From positions 1 to 6,422 of the forward strand of contig JAHEDF010000234.1 in the NCBI GenBank assembly GCA_024641365.1: a stretch of DNA of 6,422 bases. The letters run 5' to 3'. This document shows positions 1 to 6,101 of this stretch, in pieces. The notes below the pieces were generated by a model. That model ran no database searches and had not been told where the DNA came from. It saw only the letters and a list, made by a program, of their open reading frames with translations. Within the stretch, counting starts at the first letter, position 1. Each line of letters opens with the position of its first letter. The translations under genes were made by a program, and so were the position numbers. Source of the DNA: Planctomycetota bacterium (lineage in GTDB: Bacteria; Planctomycetota; UBA11346).

Positions 1-1
1 C

Positions 2-40
2 TTCAACACAGATTACTGGGTTAAGGGAGTGGCAGCTTAG
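2..40 (+). CDS. possible 3' end of an upstream gene (partial)
   Basis: One frame is open from the left edge and ends at a TAG at 38-40, giving the twelve residues FNTDYWVKGVAA. The next gene starts 68 bp later on the same strand, so an upstream co-directional gene ending here is plausible. Twelve codons are too few to prove coding or to recognise a family; the other forward frames are equally short or run on without a start. Treat this as a hint only. Confidence 0.2.
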   Translation, partial: FNTDYWVKGVAA

Positions 41-108
41 ACGCACGACGCCTTGCGCAAGAGCGGTCAAAGGCTGGACGGCGGATCACTCGCTACACCA
101 TAGGAAGC

Positions 109-1734
109 ATGCGCAGACTCTTGGCAATTATCGCCAGCATTTTGGTCGTAGGAATTGTGGTTTCTTGGCTTACGTGGGCCACGCCACGTTCGCCAGCACC
201 AGTGATCGCACTGTCACTGCCACGTACGATTGATCCGTGTATGGCAACACGACAGGATGAATTTCGTTTAATTACTGCTTTATTTGAACCCTTAGTGCGA
301 CTCGATCCGAAAACTTTGCAACCACAACAAGCACTTGCAACACATTGGGAAACAAATAGCGATCAATCAATTTGGACATTTCATTTAGATAAACGCGCGC
401 GTTGGAATAATAATAGTCCAGTAACTGCTGCCGATATGCGTCGTGGATTATTACGGCACCTTATTACCCAAAGTCCAAATGCATTTTATTTAGAAGGATT
501 AGTTGAAAAATCATTTTTAGAAGAAAATGATTTAGAAATTCGCCGCACTATTTTAGAACGTGATATTGGCATTCATTGTCCTGATGAACATACGCTGGTA
601 ATTGAGCTCACACATCCCGCTCCTTATTTAACTGCCATATTATCTTTATCGGTTTTTGTTCCTTTGACCGTTGAGCAGGATCGTGATGACGATAGTGCGC
701 GATTAAGTTGGACAGATCCCAAAAAAATAATTGGGAATGGACCGTTAATTGTTACCGCCTACACACCGCGCTATGCCTATCATTTTTCGCCGAATCCTAA
801 TTATGGCGGCGCCCATCCAGCGCAGGGCGATGTGCATGTGGCGGTCGTTGAAAGTCCCGGGACTGCCATTCGCCAATATCTAAGCGGTGATCTTGATGCG
901 GTTTTAATGATGCCGGCCGATGCCGTCGGGGACTTTAATCGCGCTCAAGTACCTGGATTAATGCAGTCTTCCTCGCTGAGCACCTCGTTTTGGCGTGTGC
1001 GCATGGTGCCTCGCCCCAATGAGGACCCGGCTGTTACTAAAGCGCTACAACATCCCCTCCTGCGCCGTGCATTAGCAACCGGCATTAATCGTGAAGAAAT
1101 CTGTAATGACTTATTACAAAAAAATGCTATCCCAGCTACGACATTTGTACCTGCGCCATTAAAGGATTATTTACCCTACCACGCTCCAGTGGATGTGCTC
1201 AAGGATAATATCGAACAAGCCGTTAAGGATATAGAACAAGTTAAAAAGGACTTAGGTTCGATACCGGTTTTAGAAATGGTGGCTCCGAGTCAGCCTGCTG
1301 AGCGCCAGAGCATTGCCGAATTAATAGCGGATCAATGGCGACGTAATTTAGGCGTTCAAACCCGTTTAACTATATTACCAAATACAGAAATTCGTAGCCG
1401 TGAAAAAAGTATCGATTATGATTTTGCTTACGCCGCATGGTTAGGAGACTTTTTAGATCCAACCACCTTCTTAGATTGTTTTCGTACTGATGCTGGTGCG
1501 AATCGAACTGGCTTTGCTGATCCTGCCTATGATGCGGCACTTGATCTAGCCGCAGCGTCAATTGGCAAGAAACGCTGGGATGCTTTAGAAACGGCAGAAT
1601 TACGCTTAGTACAGTCGGTTCCGCTTATTCCATTAGTACATAGTGCGAGTTCTATATTGGTCCGTCCAAATTTAGACGGCATAATTGCAAATCCACTTGA
1701 AATTGTTTACTTTAGCGATGTGAAGTGGCGATAA
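109..1734 (+). CDS. ABC transporter substrate-binding protein, family 5 (oligopeptide/dipeptide type)
   Basis: This is an extracytoplasmic solute-binding protein that would capture peptides or similar ligands and deliver them to an inner-membrane ABC permease. At 541 residues it has the usual OppA/DppA length. Residues 4-24 form a hydrophobic signal or anchor segment after MRR. There is no lipobox cysteine, so it is either periplasmic or membrane-tethered. The SBP_bac_5 fold is indicated by the early block IDPCMATRQDEF...LFEPLVRLDP (41-67), the signature WTFHLDKRARWNNNSPVTAAD (89-109), the block LLRRALATGINREEI near the middle, and the late DYDFAYAAWLGDFLDPTTFL plus FADPAYDAALD. The start is favoured by the signal sequence, with AGGAAG just upstream, although that spacing is unusually short. 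No permease or ATPase gene lies beside it downstream, so the transporter partners must be upstream of the window or elsewhere. Its ligand cannot be told from sequence. It converges on the arsenosugar-associated pair and is probably independent of it. Confidence 0.93.
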   Translation: MRRLLAIIASILVVGIVVSWLTWATPRSPAPVIALSLPRTIDPCMATRQDEFRLITALFEPLVRLDPKTLQPQQALATHWETNSDQSIWTFHLDKRARWNNNSPVTAADMRRGLLRHLITQSPNAFYLEGLVEKSFLEENDLEIRRTILERDIGIHCPDEHTLVIELTHPAPYLTAILSLSVFVPLTVEQDRDDDSARLSWTDPKKIIGNGPLIVTAYTPRYAYHFSPNPNYGGAHPAQGDVHVAVVESPGTAIRQYLSGDLDAVLMMPADAVGDFNRAQVPGLMQSSSLSTSFWRVRMVPRPNEDPAVTKALQHPLLRRALATGINREEICNDLLQKNAIPATTFVPAPLKDYLPYHAPVDVLKDNIEQAVKDIEQVKKDLGSIPVLEMVAPSQPAERQSIAELIADQWRRNLGVQTRLTILPNTEIRSREKSIDYDFAYAAWLGDFLDPTTFLDCFRTDAGANRTGFADPAYDAALDLAAASIGKKRWDALETAELRLVQSVPLIPLVHSASSILVRPNLDGIIANPLEIVYFSDVKWR

Positions 1735-1840
1735 TTATTTTAAACCACGTCATATTCATTATAATTATTTACTTAAATACTGATAATTTATAAATTAAAT
1801 TAGATATTTTGGCCTATTTTTAGAGCGGCTGCGTCCCCGC
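1735..1840. other. AT-rich convergent intergenic spacer
   Basis: The spacer between the two convergent genes is strongly AT-rich from about 1733 to 1815, in contrast to both flanking genes. It holds a perfect 14-bp AT-only palindrome (1784-1797, TAATTTATAAATTA) and a TATAAT hexamer at 1760-1765. With no gene start nearby on either strand, the hexamer is more likely a product of composition than a promoter. No open frame of interest was seen. Confidence 0.5.
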
Positions 1841-1859
1841 CGTGTGCTCGCGGCACACG
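1841..1859. terminator. GC-rich hairpin between convergent genes, possible terminator
   Basis: CGTGTGC (1841-1847) and GCACACG (1853-1859) form a perfect 7-bp stem with a 5-nt TCGCG loop. It sits 27 bp past the stop codon of the minus-strand 77-residue gene and about 107 bp past the stop of the binding-protein gene. No run of T follows on either strand, so it is not a textbook intrinsic terminator. It could stop or protect the 3' end of the minus-strand transcript. Confidence 0.35.
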
Positions 1860-1885
1860 CGCAACTTTGTAAGTGCTTGTCCGGC

Positions 1886-2119
1886 TTAGACCGGAGCAGG
1901 TTCGACCAGCAATGTCACCGTGACGCGATTGGCAGATTGCTCAACCGATGCGATGACATCTAAATTCGCGCCTAATTGTGAGCGAAACCGTTCGGCTGCA
2001 TCACGAGCAGCAACTGGATCCGGTTCACCATTGGCGTCGAAATGATCGAAGCGATCAGTACCACCGCATGCGGTGAGATAATTGACCAAGCCTTCGAGCT
2101 GTGGGGAGACTACTGGCAT
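1886..2119 (-). CDS. 77-residue conserved-looking hypothetical protein
   Basis: I do not recognise this family. The start at 2119 is chosen because AAGGAG (2127-2132) lies 7 nt upstream; a longer reading to 2179 would run into the glycosyltransferase gene and has no such site. The gene begins 16 bp after the glycosyltransferase stop, so the two are probably co-transcribed. The protein has no signal peptide or membrane segment and so is predicted cytosolic. An N-terminal stretch (SPQLEGLVNYLTACGG, residues 5-20) looks helical and contains the only cysteine, C18. An acidic, polar middle (FDHFDANGEPDP, 24-35) follows, then an alanine-rich probable helix (36-49) and a C-terminal part that looks like two beta strands (LDVIASVEQ and RVTVTLLVEPAPV). 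Clean ribosome binding site and operon position argue that it is a real gene. Its role is unknown; a link to the arsenic pathway rests only on location. Confidence 0.7.
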   Translation of the reverse strand: MPVVSPQLEGLVNYLTACGGTDRFDHFDANGEPDPVAARDAAERFRSQLGANLDVIASVEQSANRVTVTLLVEPAPV

Positions 2120-2126
2120 AGGCGTT

Positions 2127-2132
2127 CTCCTT
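2127..2132 (-). promoter_or_regulatory. ribosome binding site fixing the start of the 77-residue gene
   Basis: Read on the minus strand, AAAAGGAG ends 7 nt before the ATG at 2119 and begins just after the glycosyltransferase TAG (2138-2136). It is the strongest Shine-Dalgarno match in the window and supports both the chosen start and translation coupled to the upstream gene. Confidence 0.75.
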
Positions 2133-2135
2133 TTA

Positions 2136-2984
2136 CTAAGTGTACTTTCCAGAAACGGGGTCGCTGGTGCAAGAGCCACAAGTTTCTACATCTTGCTGGG
2201 TGTTGTGTACACTCGGTAATTGCGTACTTGTAATTGGCTCTAAAGCGTGCTGTTCCTGTGTCGATTTTTGCGGCTCTCCAAGCGGCATCCACCAATAATA
2301 TAAAATCGTAGAAATAATTGCCCAGCCGGCCTTAAAAATAGGTAAAAAACGTCCACTAATTTTGCTTTCGCCAGCCGTGCGCACTTTTGCATCAACCGGT
2401 ATTTCTTGTACACGTAATTGCAGACGGAATGCTTTGACTTGCATTTCAGCCGTCCAACCAAAAGCGGTATCGCGCATATTAACACGCGTTAATGCAGCTC
2501 TAGAAATACAGCGAAATGGCCCCAAGTCGGTCACGCGGACACGATATAATAATCGCATTAATGTAGCAGCAACAAAATTACCCATGCGCTGTGGCGGGGT
2601 TAAAGCACCAACCGCAGCCTGACCTAATACGCGACTACCAATAACCAAATCGGCATCATTGTTTAAGACTGGTGTGACTATCGTGGTTAGTTTTGATAAA
2701 TCATCGGCACCATCCGCATCACAAAATAACACCGCATGCATTGTTGGCGGCACGACTGCCAAAGCGGCTAAACAAGCGGCTCCATAACCACGTTGTGGGG
2801 CAAACGTCACGACTGCACCTGCCGCACGTGCAACAGCTGCCGTTGCATCACGACTCCCATTATCCGCAACTATGATGTGTTTAATTCCGTGCGCCTGTAA
2901 TGCCGAAATTACCGCGCCAATAGACAACTCTTCGTCTAGAGCCGGTATTATCGCTGCAATCGTGTCAAAGCATGGCGTTGTCAT
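2136..2984 (-). CDS. glycosyltransferase family 2 (DPM1/polyprenyl-phosphate glycosyltransferase-like), in arsenosugar locus
   Basis: This 282-residue GT-A fold enzyme should transfer a sugar from a nucleotide donor. Motifs in order: AAIIPALDEE (10-19) and the donor-binding VADNGSRDATAAVARAAGA (39-57), then RGYGAAC (65-71), the metal-binding DADG (89-92), IGSR (115-118), DLGPFR (153-158), FGWTAEMQ (175-182) and GESKISG (205-211). This set is typical of the dolichol-phosphate-glycosyltransferase-like subgroup. A hydrophobic stretch (about 216-232, ending ILYYWW) may attach it to the membrane. The last 50 residues are low-complexity and end in a CGSC pair (C269, C272), which is unusual for the family. 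The frame continues to an ATG at 3071, but the family begins at about residue 8 of the protein as called, so 2984 is preferred even though no good ribosome binding site precedes it. It is divergent from arsM. Acceptor and donor cannot be read from sequence; a sugar added to arsenoribose or to a lipid is an inference. Confidence 0.88.
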   Translation of the reverse strand: MTTPCFDTIAAIIPALDEELSIGAVISALQAHGIKHIIVADNGSRDATAAVARAAGAVVTFAPQRGYGAACLAALAVVPPTMHAVLFCDADGADDLSKLTTIVTPVLNNDADLVIGSRVLGQAAVGALTPPQRMGNFVAATLMRLLYRVRVTDLGPFRCISRAALTRVNMRDTAFGWTAEMQVKAFRLQLRVQEIPVDAKVRTAGESKISGRFLPIFKAGWAIISTILYYWWMPLGEPQKSTQEQHALEPITSTQLPSVHNTQQDVETCGSCTSDPVSGKYT

Positions 2985-3008
2985 GTGGGGCGACTTTTCT
3001 AGATCCTT

Positions 3009-3022
3009 TACACAGCTGTGTA
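3009..3022. promoter_or_regulatory. perfect 14-bp palindrome, candidate operator
   Basis: TACACAGCTGTGTA equals its own reverse complement over all 14 bases. It lies 24 bp upstream of the glycosyltransferase start, a position where a bound repressor could block transcription, and within the shared divergent region. I do not recognise the cognate regulator, and no regulator gene is visible in the window. Confidence 0.4.
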
Positions 3023-3095
3023 CGTGGGAGGTCCGGCGCTGATTGCTGTCGTTTGCTGGTAACCACTGCATCGTACGTCACAGTCGATTCCAGTC

Positions 3096-3110
3096 AGGAT
3101 GCGACATCCT
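3096..3110. repeat. short inverted repeat upstream of arsM
   Basis: AGGATG (3096-3101) and CATCCT (3105-3110) flank a CGA triplet, giving a 6-bp perfect stem. It lies 72 bp before the preferred arsM start, possibly in its leader. An inverted repeat this short can occur by chance. Confidence 0.25.
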
Positions 3111-3181
3111 CATACGCATGCGCTTTAACAACCATGCTTCAGGACACGCTAACAAAACAATTTTATAAACGTAAACAACTC

Positions 3182-4333
3182 ATGACTCAAACCAATGCCG
3201 TTCAAGCACGCTATGGAGCCGCTGCGCAAGCCGTTGAAGCCGCGCTGTGCTGCCCCGTGACCTATGATCCACGTTATTTACATGCCATACCTTCAGAAGT
3301 CATTGAGCGCGATTATGGCTGCGGTGATCCCAGTGCTTTTGTGGAGCCAGGCGACACCGTTTTAGATTTAGGCAGCGGCGGAGGAAAAATTTGTTTTATT
3401 GCTTCACAAGTTGTAGGCGCACACGGTCGCGTAATAGGCGTTGATCGTAATCGTGACATGTTGGCACTCGCACGTTCAGCTGCGCCAACCGTAGCAAAAA
3501 ATATTGGCTATCAGAATGTTTCTTTTCGCTGTGGTGCGATTCAAGATTTAGCTTTAGATTTAGAAGCCGTTGAAACGTGGCTAACATCGCATCCGGTTAT
3601 TACCCGTGAAGATTTATTTGCATTGCAGGCAGAGCAGCAGCGCCTGCGCCGTGAACAACCGATGATAACTGATGCGAGTGTCGATGTGGTGGTATCTAAT
3701 TGTGTGTTAAATTTAGTTGATGATGCCGATCGCACGGAATTATTTAAAGAATTATTTCGTGTTATAAAAATTGGTGGCCGCGTTGCCATTAGTGATATTG
3801 TTTGTGATGAAGATGTCCCCGATACATTACGTCATAATCCCGAATTATGGTCTGGCTGCATAAGTGGTGCATTTCGCGAGGATAAATTCTTGCAAGCCTT
3901 TGCCGATGCGGGATTTCATGGCGTCACTCTGGCAAAACGCGATGAAACCCCATGGCGCACAGTAGCCGGAATTGAATTTCGCTCAGTTACCGTGGTTGCC
4001 TATAAAGGGATTCAGGGACCGTGCCTGGAGGGAAATCACGCTGTTATTTATCCGGGTCCGTGGAGTGAAGTGCGTGATGACGATGGGCATATTTATAAGC
4101 GCGGCGAACGAACGGCCGTGTGCGTGAAAACCTATGGGGTATTAACGCGTGCCCCCTATCGCGATCAGATTGTTGGGATACCGCCCTATCGCGCTATTCC
4201 AGAGTCTGAACAACAAGCATTTGTATGTCAGCATAATAATATCCGTCCGGCATCAGCTACAAAAAATGGTGACAAGCCAGAAGATTATCATACCGATCAA
4301 AGTTGTTGCCCACCTGGCGGTTCGTGTTGTTAA
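3182..4333 (+). CDS. arsM: arsenite S-adenosylmethionine methyltransferase, arsenosugar-pathway type
   Basis: This cytosolic enzyme transfers methyl groups from SAM to trivalent arsenic, yielding mono- and dimethylated arsenicals, the latter being the substrate of ArsS. The 383-residue protein shows the opening VQARYGAAA (7-15), LCCPVTYDP (22-30), ERDYGCGDPS (42-51), the SAM loop VLDLGSGGGK (60-69) and the acidic VIGVD (84-88). ArsM hallmarks are VSNCVLNL with C174 and GCISGAF with C226, which match two of the arsenic-binding cysteines of the family; C47 is a candidate for a third. The tail is cysteine-rich (C375, C376, C382, C383 in QSCCPPGGSCC). A segment between residues 123 and 163 enlarges the Rossmann domain. 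The frame is open from 2972; 3182 is preferred because the family starts there, but ATG 3134 (399 residues) is possible and neither has a good ribosome binding site. It is first gene of the operon with arsS 19 bp downstream. Confidence 0.93.
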   Translation: MTQTNAVQARYGAAAQAVEAALCCPVTYDPRYLHAIPSEVIERDYGCGDPSAFVEPGDTVLDLGSGGGKICFIASQVVGAHGRVIGVDRNRDMLALARSAAPTVAKNIGYQNVSFRCGAIQDLALDLEAVETWLTSHPVITREDLFALQAEQQRLRREQPMITDASVDVVVSNCVLNLVDDADRTELFKELFRVIKIGGRVAISDIVCDEDVPDTLRHNPELWSGCISGAFREDKFLQAFADAGFHGVTLAKRDETPWRTVAGIEFRSVTVVAYKGIQGPCLEGNHAVIYPGPWSEVRDDDGHIYKRGERTAVCVKTYGVLTRAPYRDQIVGIPPYRAIPESEQQAFVCQHNNIRPASATKNGDKPEDYHTDQSCCPPGGSCC

Positions 4334-4341
4334 AAATAAGT

Positions 4342-4346
4342 GAGGA
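4342..4346 (+). promoter_or_regulatory. ribosome binding site for the GTG start of arsS
   Basis: GAGGA lies 6 nt before the GTG at 4353, in the 19-bp gap after the arsM stop. It decides in favour of the non-ATG start, since the next methionines fall beyond the radical SAM cysteine motif. Confidence 0.65.
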
Positions 4347-4352
4347 ATTCTA

Positions 4353-5300
4353 GTGATCGCTCGTCAATTACCGTGGTCAGAACCTGTTACCCGTACGCAT
4401 TTGCAAACACTGCAAATTAATTTGGGACGTTTTTGTAATTTAGCATGCATCCATTGTCATGTTGAAGCTGGACCAAAACGCAGCGAAATGATGAATACAG
4501 AAACCTGCGCGCGCATCATTGATTGGATGACACAACATCGTCCAACAATCGTCGACCTGACTGGCGGTGCACCTGAATTAATTCCTGGGTTTCGTGAGAT
4601 CGTGATCGCAGCACGACAAATTAATGCCACGATTATTGACCGGTGTAATTTAGCCGTACTTGATGAACCAAACCAAGCGGATTTGGCAACTTTTTTAGCG
4701 GACAATCAGGTCATGATTGTGGCAAGTATGCCGTGTTATTTGCAAGACAATGTTGATGCCCAACGTGGGAAAGGAACGTATGATCGCTCGATCGCCGGTT
4801 TAAAAAAATTAAATGCTATTGGTTATGGCAGAGACAGTAATTTACCACTCAATCTCGTCTATAACCCAGGCGGCATTGCTCTGCCTCCGCCAGAAAGTAA
4901 TTTAGAACCTGCATATCGCGAACGCTTAAAAAAAGATTGGGACATAGATTTTACACACTTATGGTGTCTCGCCAATGTCCCGATAACACGGTGGCGCAAA
5001 CATTTAGAAAGAAATAATACTTTATCCACTTATGAGGCGCGATTAGAGCAAGCCTATAACCCCGCTACCTTACCTGGACTAATGTGTCGAACCACAATTA
5101 GCGTGGATTACCAAGGACGTTTATTTGATTGTGATTTTAATCAGGCCCTTGGTATTAATTTAGGAGGAAAAGAACCGCAGTATTTATGGGATGTTACTCC
5201 AGATGAACTCAGCAGCGGAGACATCGCTATGGCAAGTCATTGTTTAGCTTGCACGGCAGGATGTGGATCAAGTTGCACTGGATCGGTGACCAAAGGATAA
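4353..5300 (+). CDS. arsS: radical SAM enzyme ArsS, arsenosugar biosynthesis
   Basis: ArsS cleaves SAM at a [4Fe-4S] cluster and couples the 5'-deoxyadenosyl group to dimethylated arsenic, giving 5'-deoxy-5'-dimethylarsinoyl-adenosine, the precursor of arsenosugars (known from characterised homologues). The 315-residue protein has the cluster motif CNLACIHC (C28, C32, C35; CX3CX2C) followed by HVEAGP, a SAM-binding TGGAPE (70-75), LVYNPGG, ANVPITRW (207-214) and the C-terminal cysteine-rich domain of this family (DUF3641). The latter holds C245, C260 and the cluster C297, C300, C304, C308 in HCLACTAGCGSSCTG. Length is normal for the family. From my knowledge of the family some members carry selenocysteine within this terminal motif; here residue 304 is cysteine, codon TGT. 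Translation starts at GTG 4353 with GAGGA upstream. The gene is packed between arsM and the DUF547 gene, with gaps of 19 and 3 bp, indicating one transcript. Confidence 0.95.
   Translation: MIARQLPWSEPVTRTHLQTLQINLGRFCNLACIHCHVEAGPKRSEMMNTETCARIIDWMTQHRPTIVDLTGGAPELIPGFREIVIAARQINATIIDRCNLAVLDEPNQADLATFLADNQVMIVASMPCYLQDNVDAQRGKGTYDRSIAGLKKLNAIGYGRDSNLPLNLVYNPGGIALPPPESNLEPAYRERLKKDWDIDFTHLWCLANVPITRWRKHLERNNTLSTYEARLEQAYNPATLPGLMCRTTISVDYQGRLFDCDFNQALGINLGGKEPQYLWDVTPDELSSGDIAMASHCLACTAGCGSSCTGSVTKG
5292..5297 (+). promoter_or_regulatory. ribosome binding site of the DUF547 gene inside the arsS 3' end
   Basis: AAAGGA occupies the last two sense codons of arsS and lies 6 nt before the ATG at 5304. 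Translation of the DUF547 gene is therefore likely coupled to termination of arsS. Confidence 0.6.
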
Positions 5301-5303
5301 CGC

Positions 5304-6101
5304 ATGCGCACCATTGTTATTATTTTATTGGTCGTATCTCACAGTGCTCATTCGCATGCGGTCGAAATTGTAACGCCAACCATCACTGCGCCACCATTGG
5401 ATAATAAACACACGTATTTAGCCACCGTCTTACAGCAAATAGTAAAACCAAACGGTGTTGATTATGCTACATTACGCAACGACTTAACTGCTTTAAATAC
5501 CTATCGCGCACAGCTTGCCAAAACTGTGGTGCCAACAGATGCGGCAGATAAAATGGCCTTGTATATAAATGCCTATAATGCTTTTACGCTTGCTTTGGTT
5601 GCGGAAAAATTACCCGAAGATCAAACGACGTGGAAAACGTGGAGCATTAAAAAAACTGGCGGCTGGTTCACTGCGGTGTGGAAATATTATACCTTCGAAT
5701 TAGCCGGTTCGTGGGTCACGCTTGATCATGTGGAGCATGCCTTACTTCGTCCGCTTGGTGACCCGCGTATTCATTTCGCTATCAACTGTGCGTCGCGCAG
5801 TTGCCCTGCTTTAGCATCAACTGCTTACCTCGGTAAAGATCTGGATCTGCAATTAGAGCAAGCAGCGAAATTATTCGCAAATAATTCTTATCACCTGCGC
5901 TTAGAGAATAATACGGTTATTACCAATCCGATTTTATCTTGGTTTTCTGACGATTTTGTCCTAAGCGGAGGAGTTAACTCATTTCTAGGTAAGCGTCTAC
6001 CTGATGGCGCGTTAAAAAAACAATTGGCTTCAGGAGCCAGTCTCACTTATTTTTCCTATGACTGGTCATTAAATATGGCCGCTGAAAAAGTAGCTCCATG
6101 A
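5304..6101 (+). CDS. exported DUF547 domain protein
   Basis: The function of DUF547 is not established. The 265-residue precursor has a signal peptide: MR, a hydrophobic core IVIILLVVS (4-12) and a probable cleavage after SHA at 19, so the protein should be periplasmic or secreted. The domain is recognised from NGVDYATLR (50-58), KMALYINAYNAFTL (83-96), GGWF (119-122), HVEHALLRPLGDPRIHFAINCASRSCPAL (142-170) and the later FLGKRLP. The conserved histidines (H142, H145, H157) and two cysteines (C162, C167) look like a catalytic or ligand-binding set. From memory, DUF547 genes recur near arsS; here the ATG is 3 bp after the arsS stop with AAAGGA at 5292-5297, and the downstream glycosyltransferase overlaps its stop codon. 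This suggests a role in export, hydrolysis or trafficking of the arsenosugar product, but that is inference. Confidence 0.9.
   Translation: MRTIVIILLVVSHSAHSHAVEIVTPTITAPPLDNKHTYLATVLQQIVKPNGVDYATLRNDLTALNTYRAQLAKTVVPTDAADKMALYINAYNAFTLALVAEKLPEDQTTWKTWSIKKTGGWFTAVWKYYTFELAGSWVTLDHVEHALLRPLGDPRIHFAINCASRSCPALASTAYLGKDLDLQLEQAAKLFANNSYHLRLENNTVITNPILSWFSDDFVLSGGVNSFLGKRLPDGALKKQLASGASLTYFSYDWSLNMAAEKVAP

Larger units (their letters stand above)
2985..3181. promoter_or_regulatory. divergent control region between the glycosyltransferase and arsM
   Basis: The two transcription units must start here or very near. I could not identify convincing -35/-10 pairs on either strand. A TATAAA at 3164-3169 is the best -10-like hexamer for arsM, but it has no matching -35 and would leave only 12 nt before the ATG at 3182. 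The region contains a perfect 14-bp palindrome and a short hairpin, listed separately. Coding by the overlapping open frames on both strands is unlikely. Confidence 0.5.

Noticed and set aside
52..61. Perfect palindrome CTTGCGCAAG upstream of the binding-protein gene
   Set aside because: Ten bases only and without a T run or a second copy; not enough to call an operator or terminator.
1760..1765. TATAAT hexamer as a promoter -10
   Set aside because: It lies in an AT-rich convergent spacer, no suitable -35 was found and no gene starts downstream on the + strand.
2120..2179. Longer start for the 77-residue protein (97 residues from 2179)
   Set aside because: It overlaps the glycosyltransferase 3' end on the same strand in another frame and lacks a ribosome binding site, whereas 2119 has AAGGAG at ideal spacing.
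2362..2875. Plus-strand open frames across the glycosyltransferase gene
   Set aside because: They lie antisense to a gene with a complete set of GT2 motifs, have low-complexity basic translations and no ribosome binding sites.
2136..2984. Assignment of the GT2 to the known arsenosugar-associated transferase families TIGR04282/TIGR04283
   Set aside because: The motifs VADNGSRDAT, RGYGAAC, DLGPFR and GWTAEMQ are of the DPM1/polyprenyl-phosphate transferase type; the short TIGR04283 pattern and the DUF2064 fold of TIGR04282 are not seen.
3182..4333. Generic UbiE/menaquinone or other class I methyltransferase
   Set aside because: The conserved C174 in VSNCVLNL, C226 in GCISGAF, the Cys-rich tail and the adjacent arsS identify ArsM specifically.
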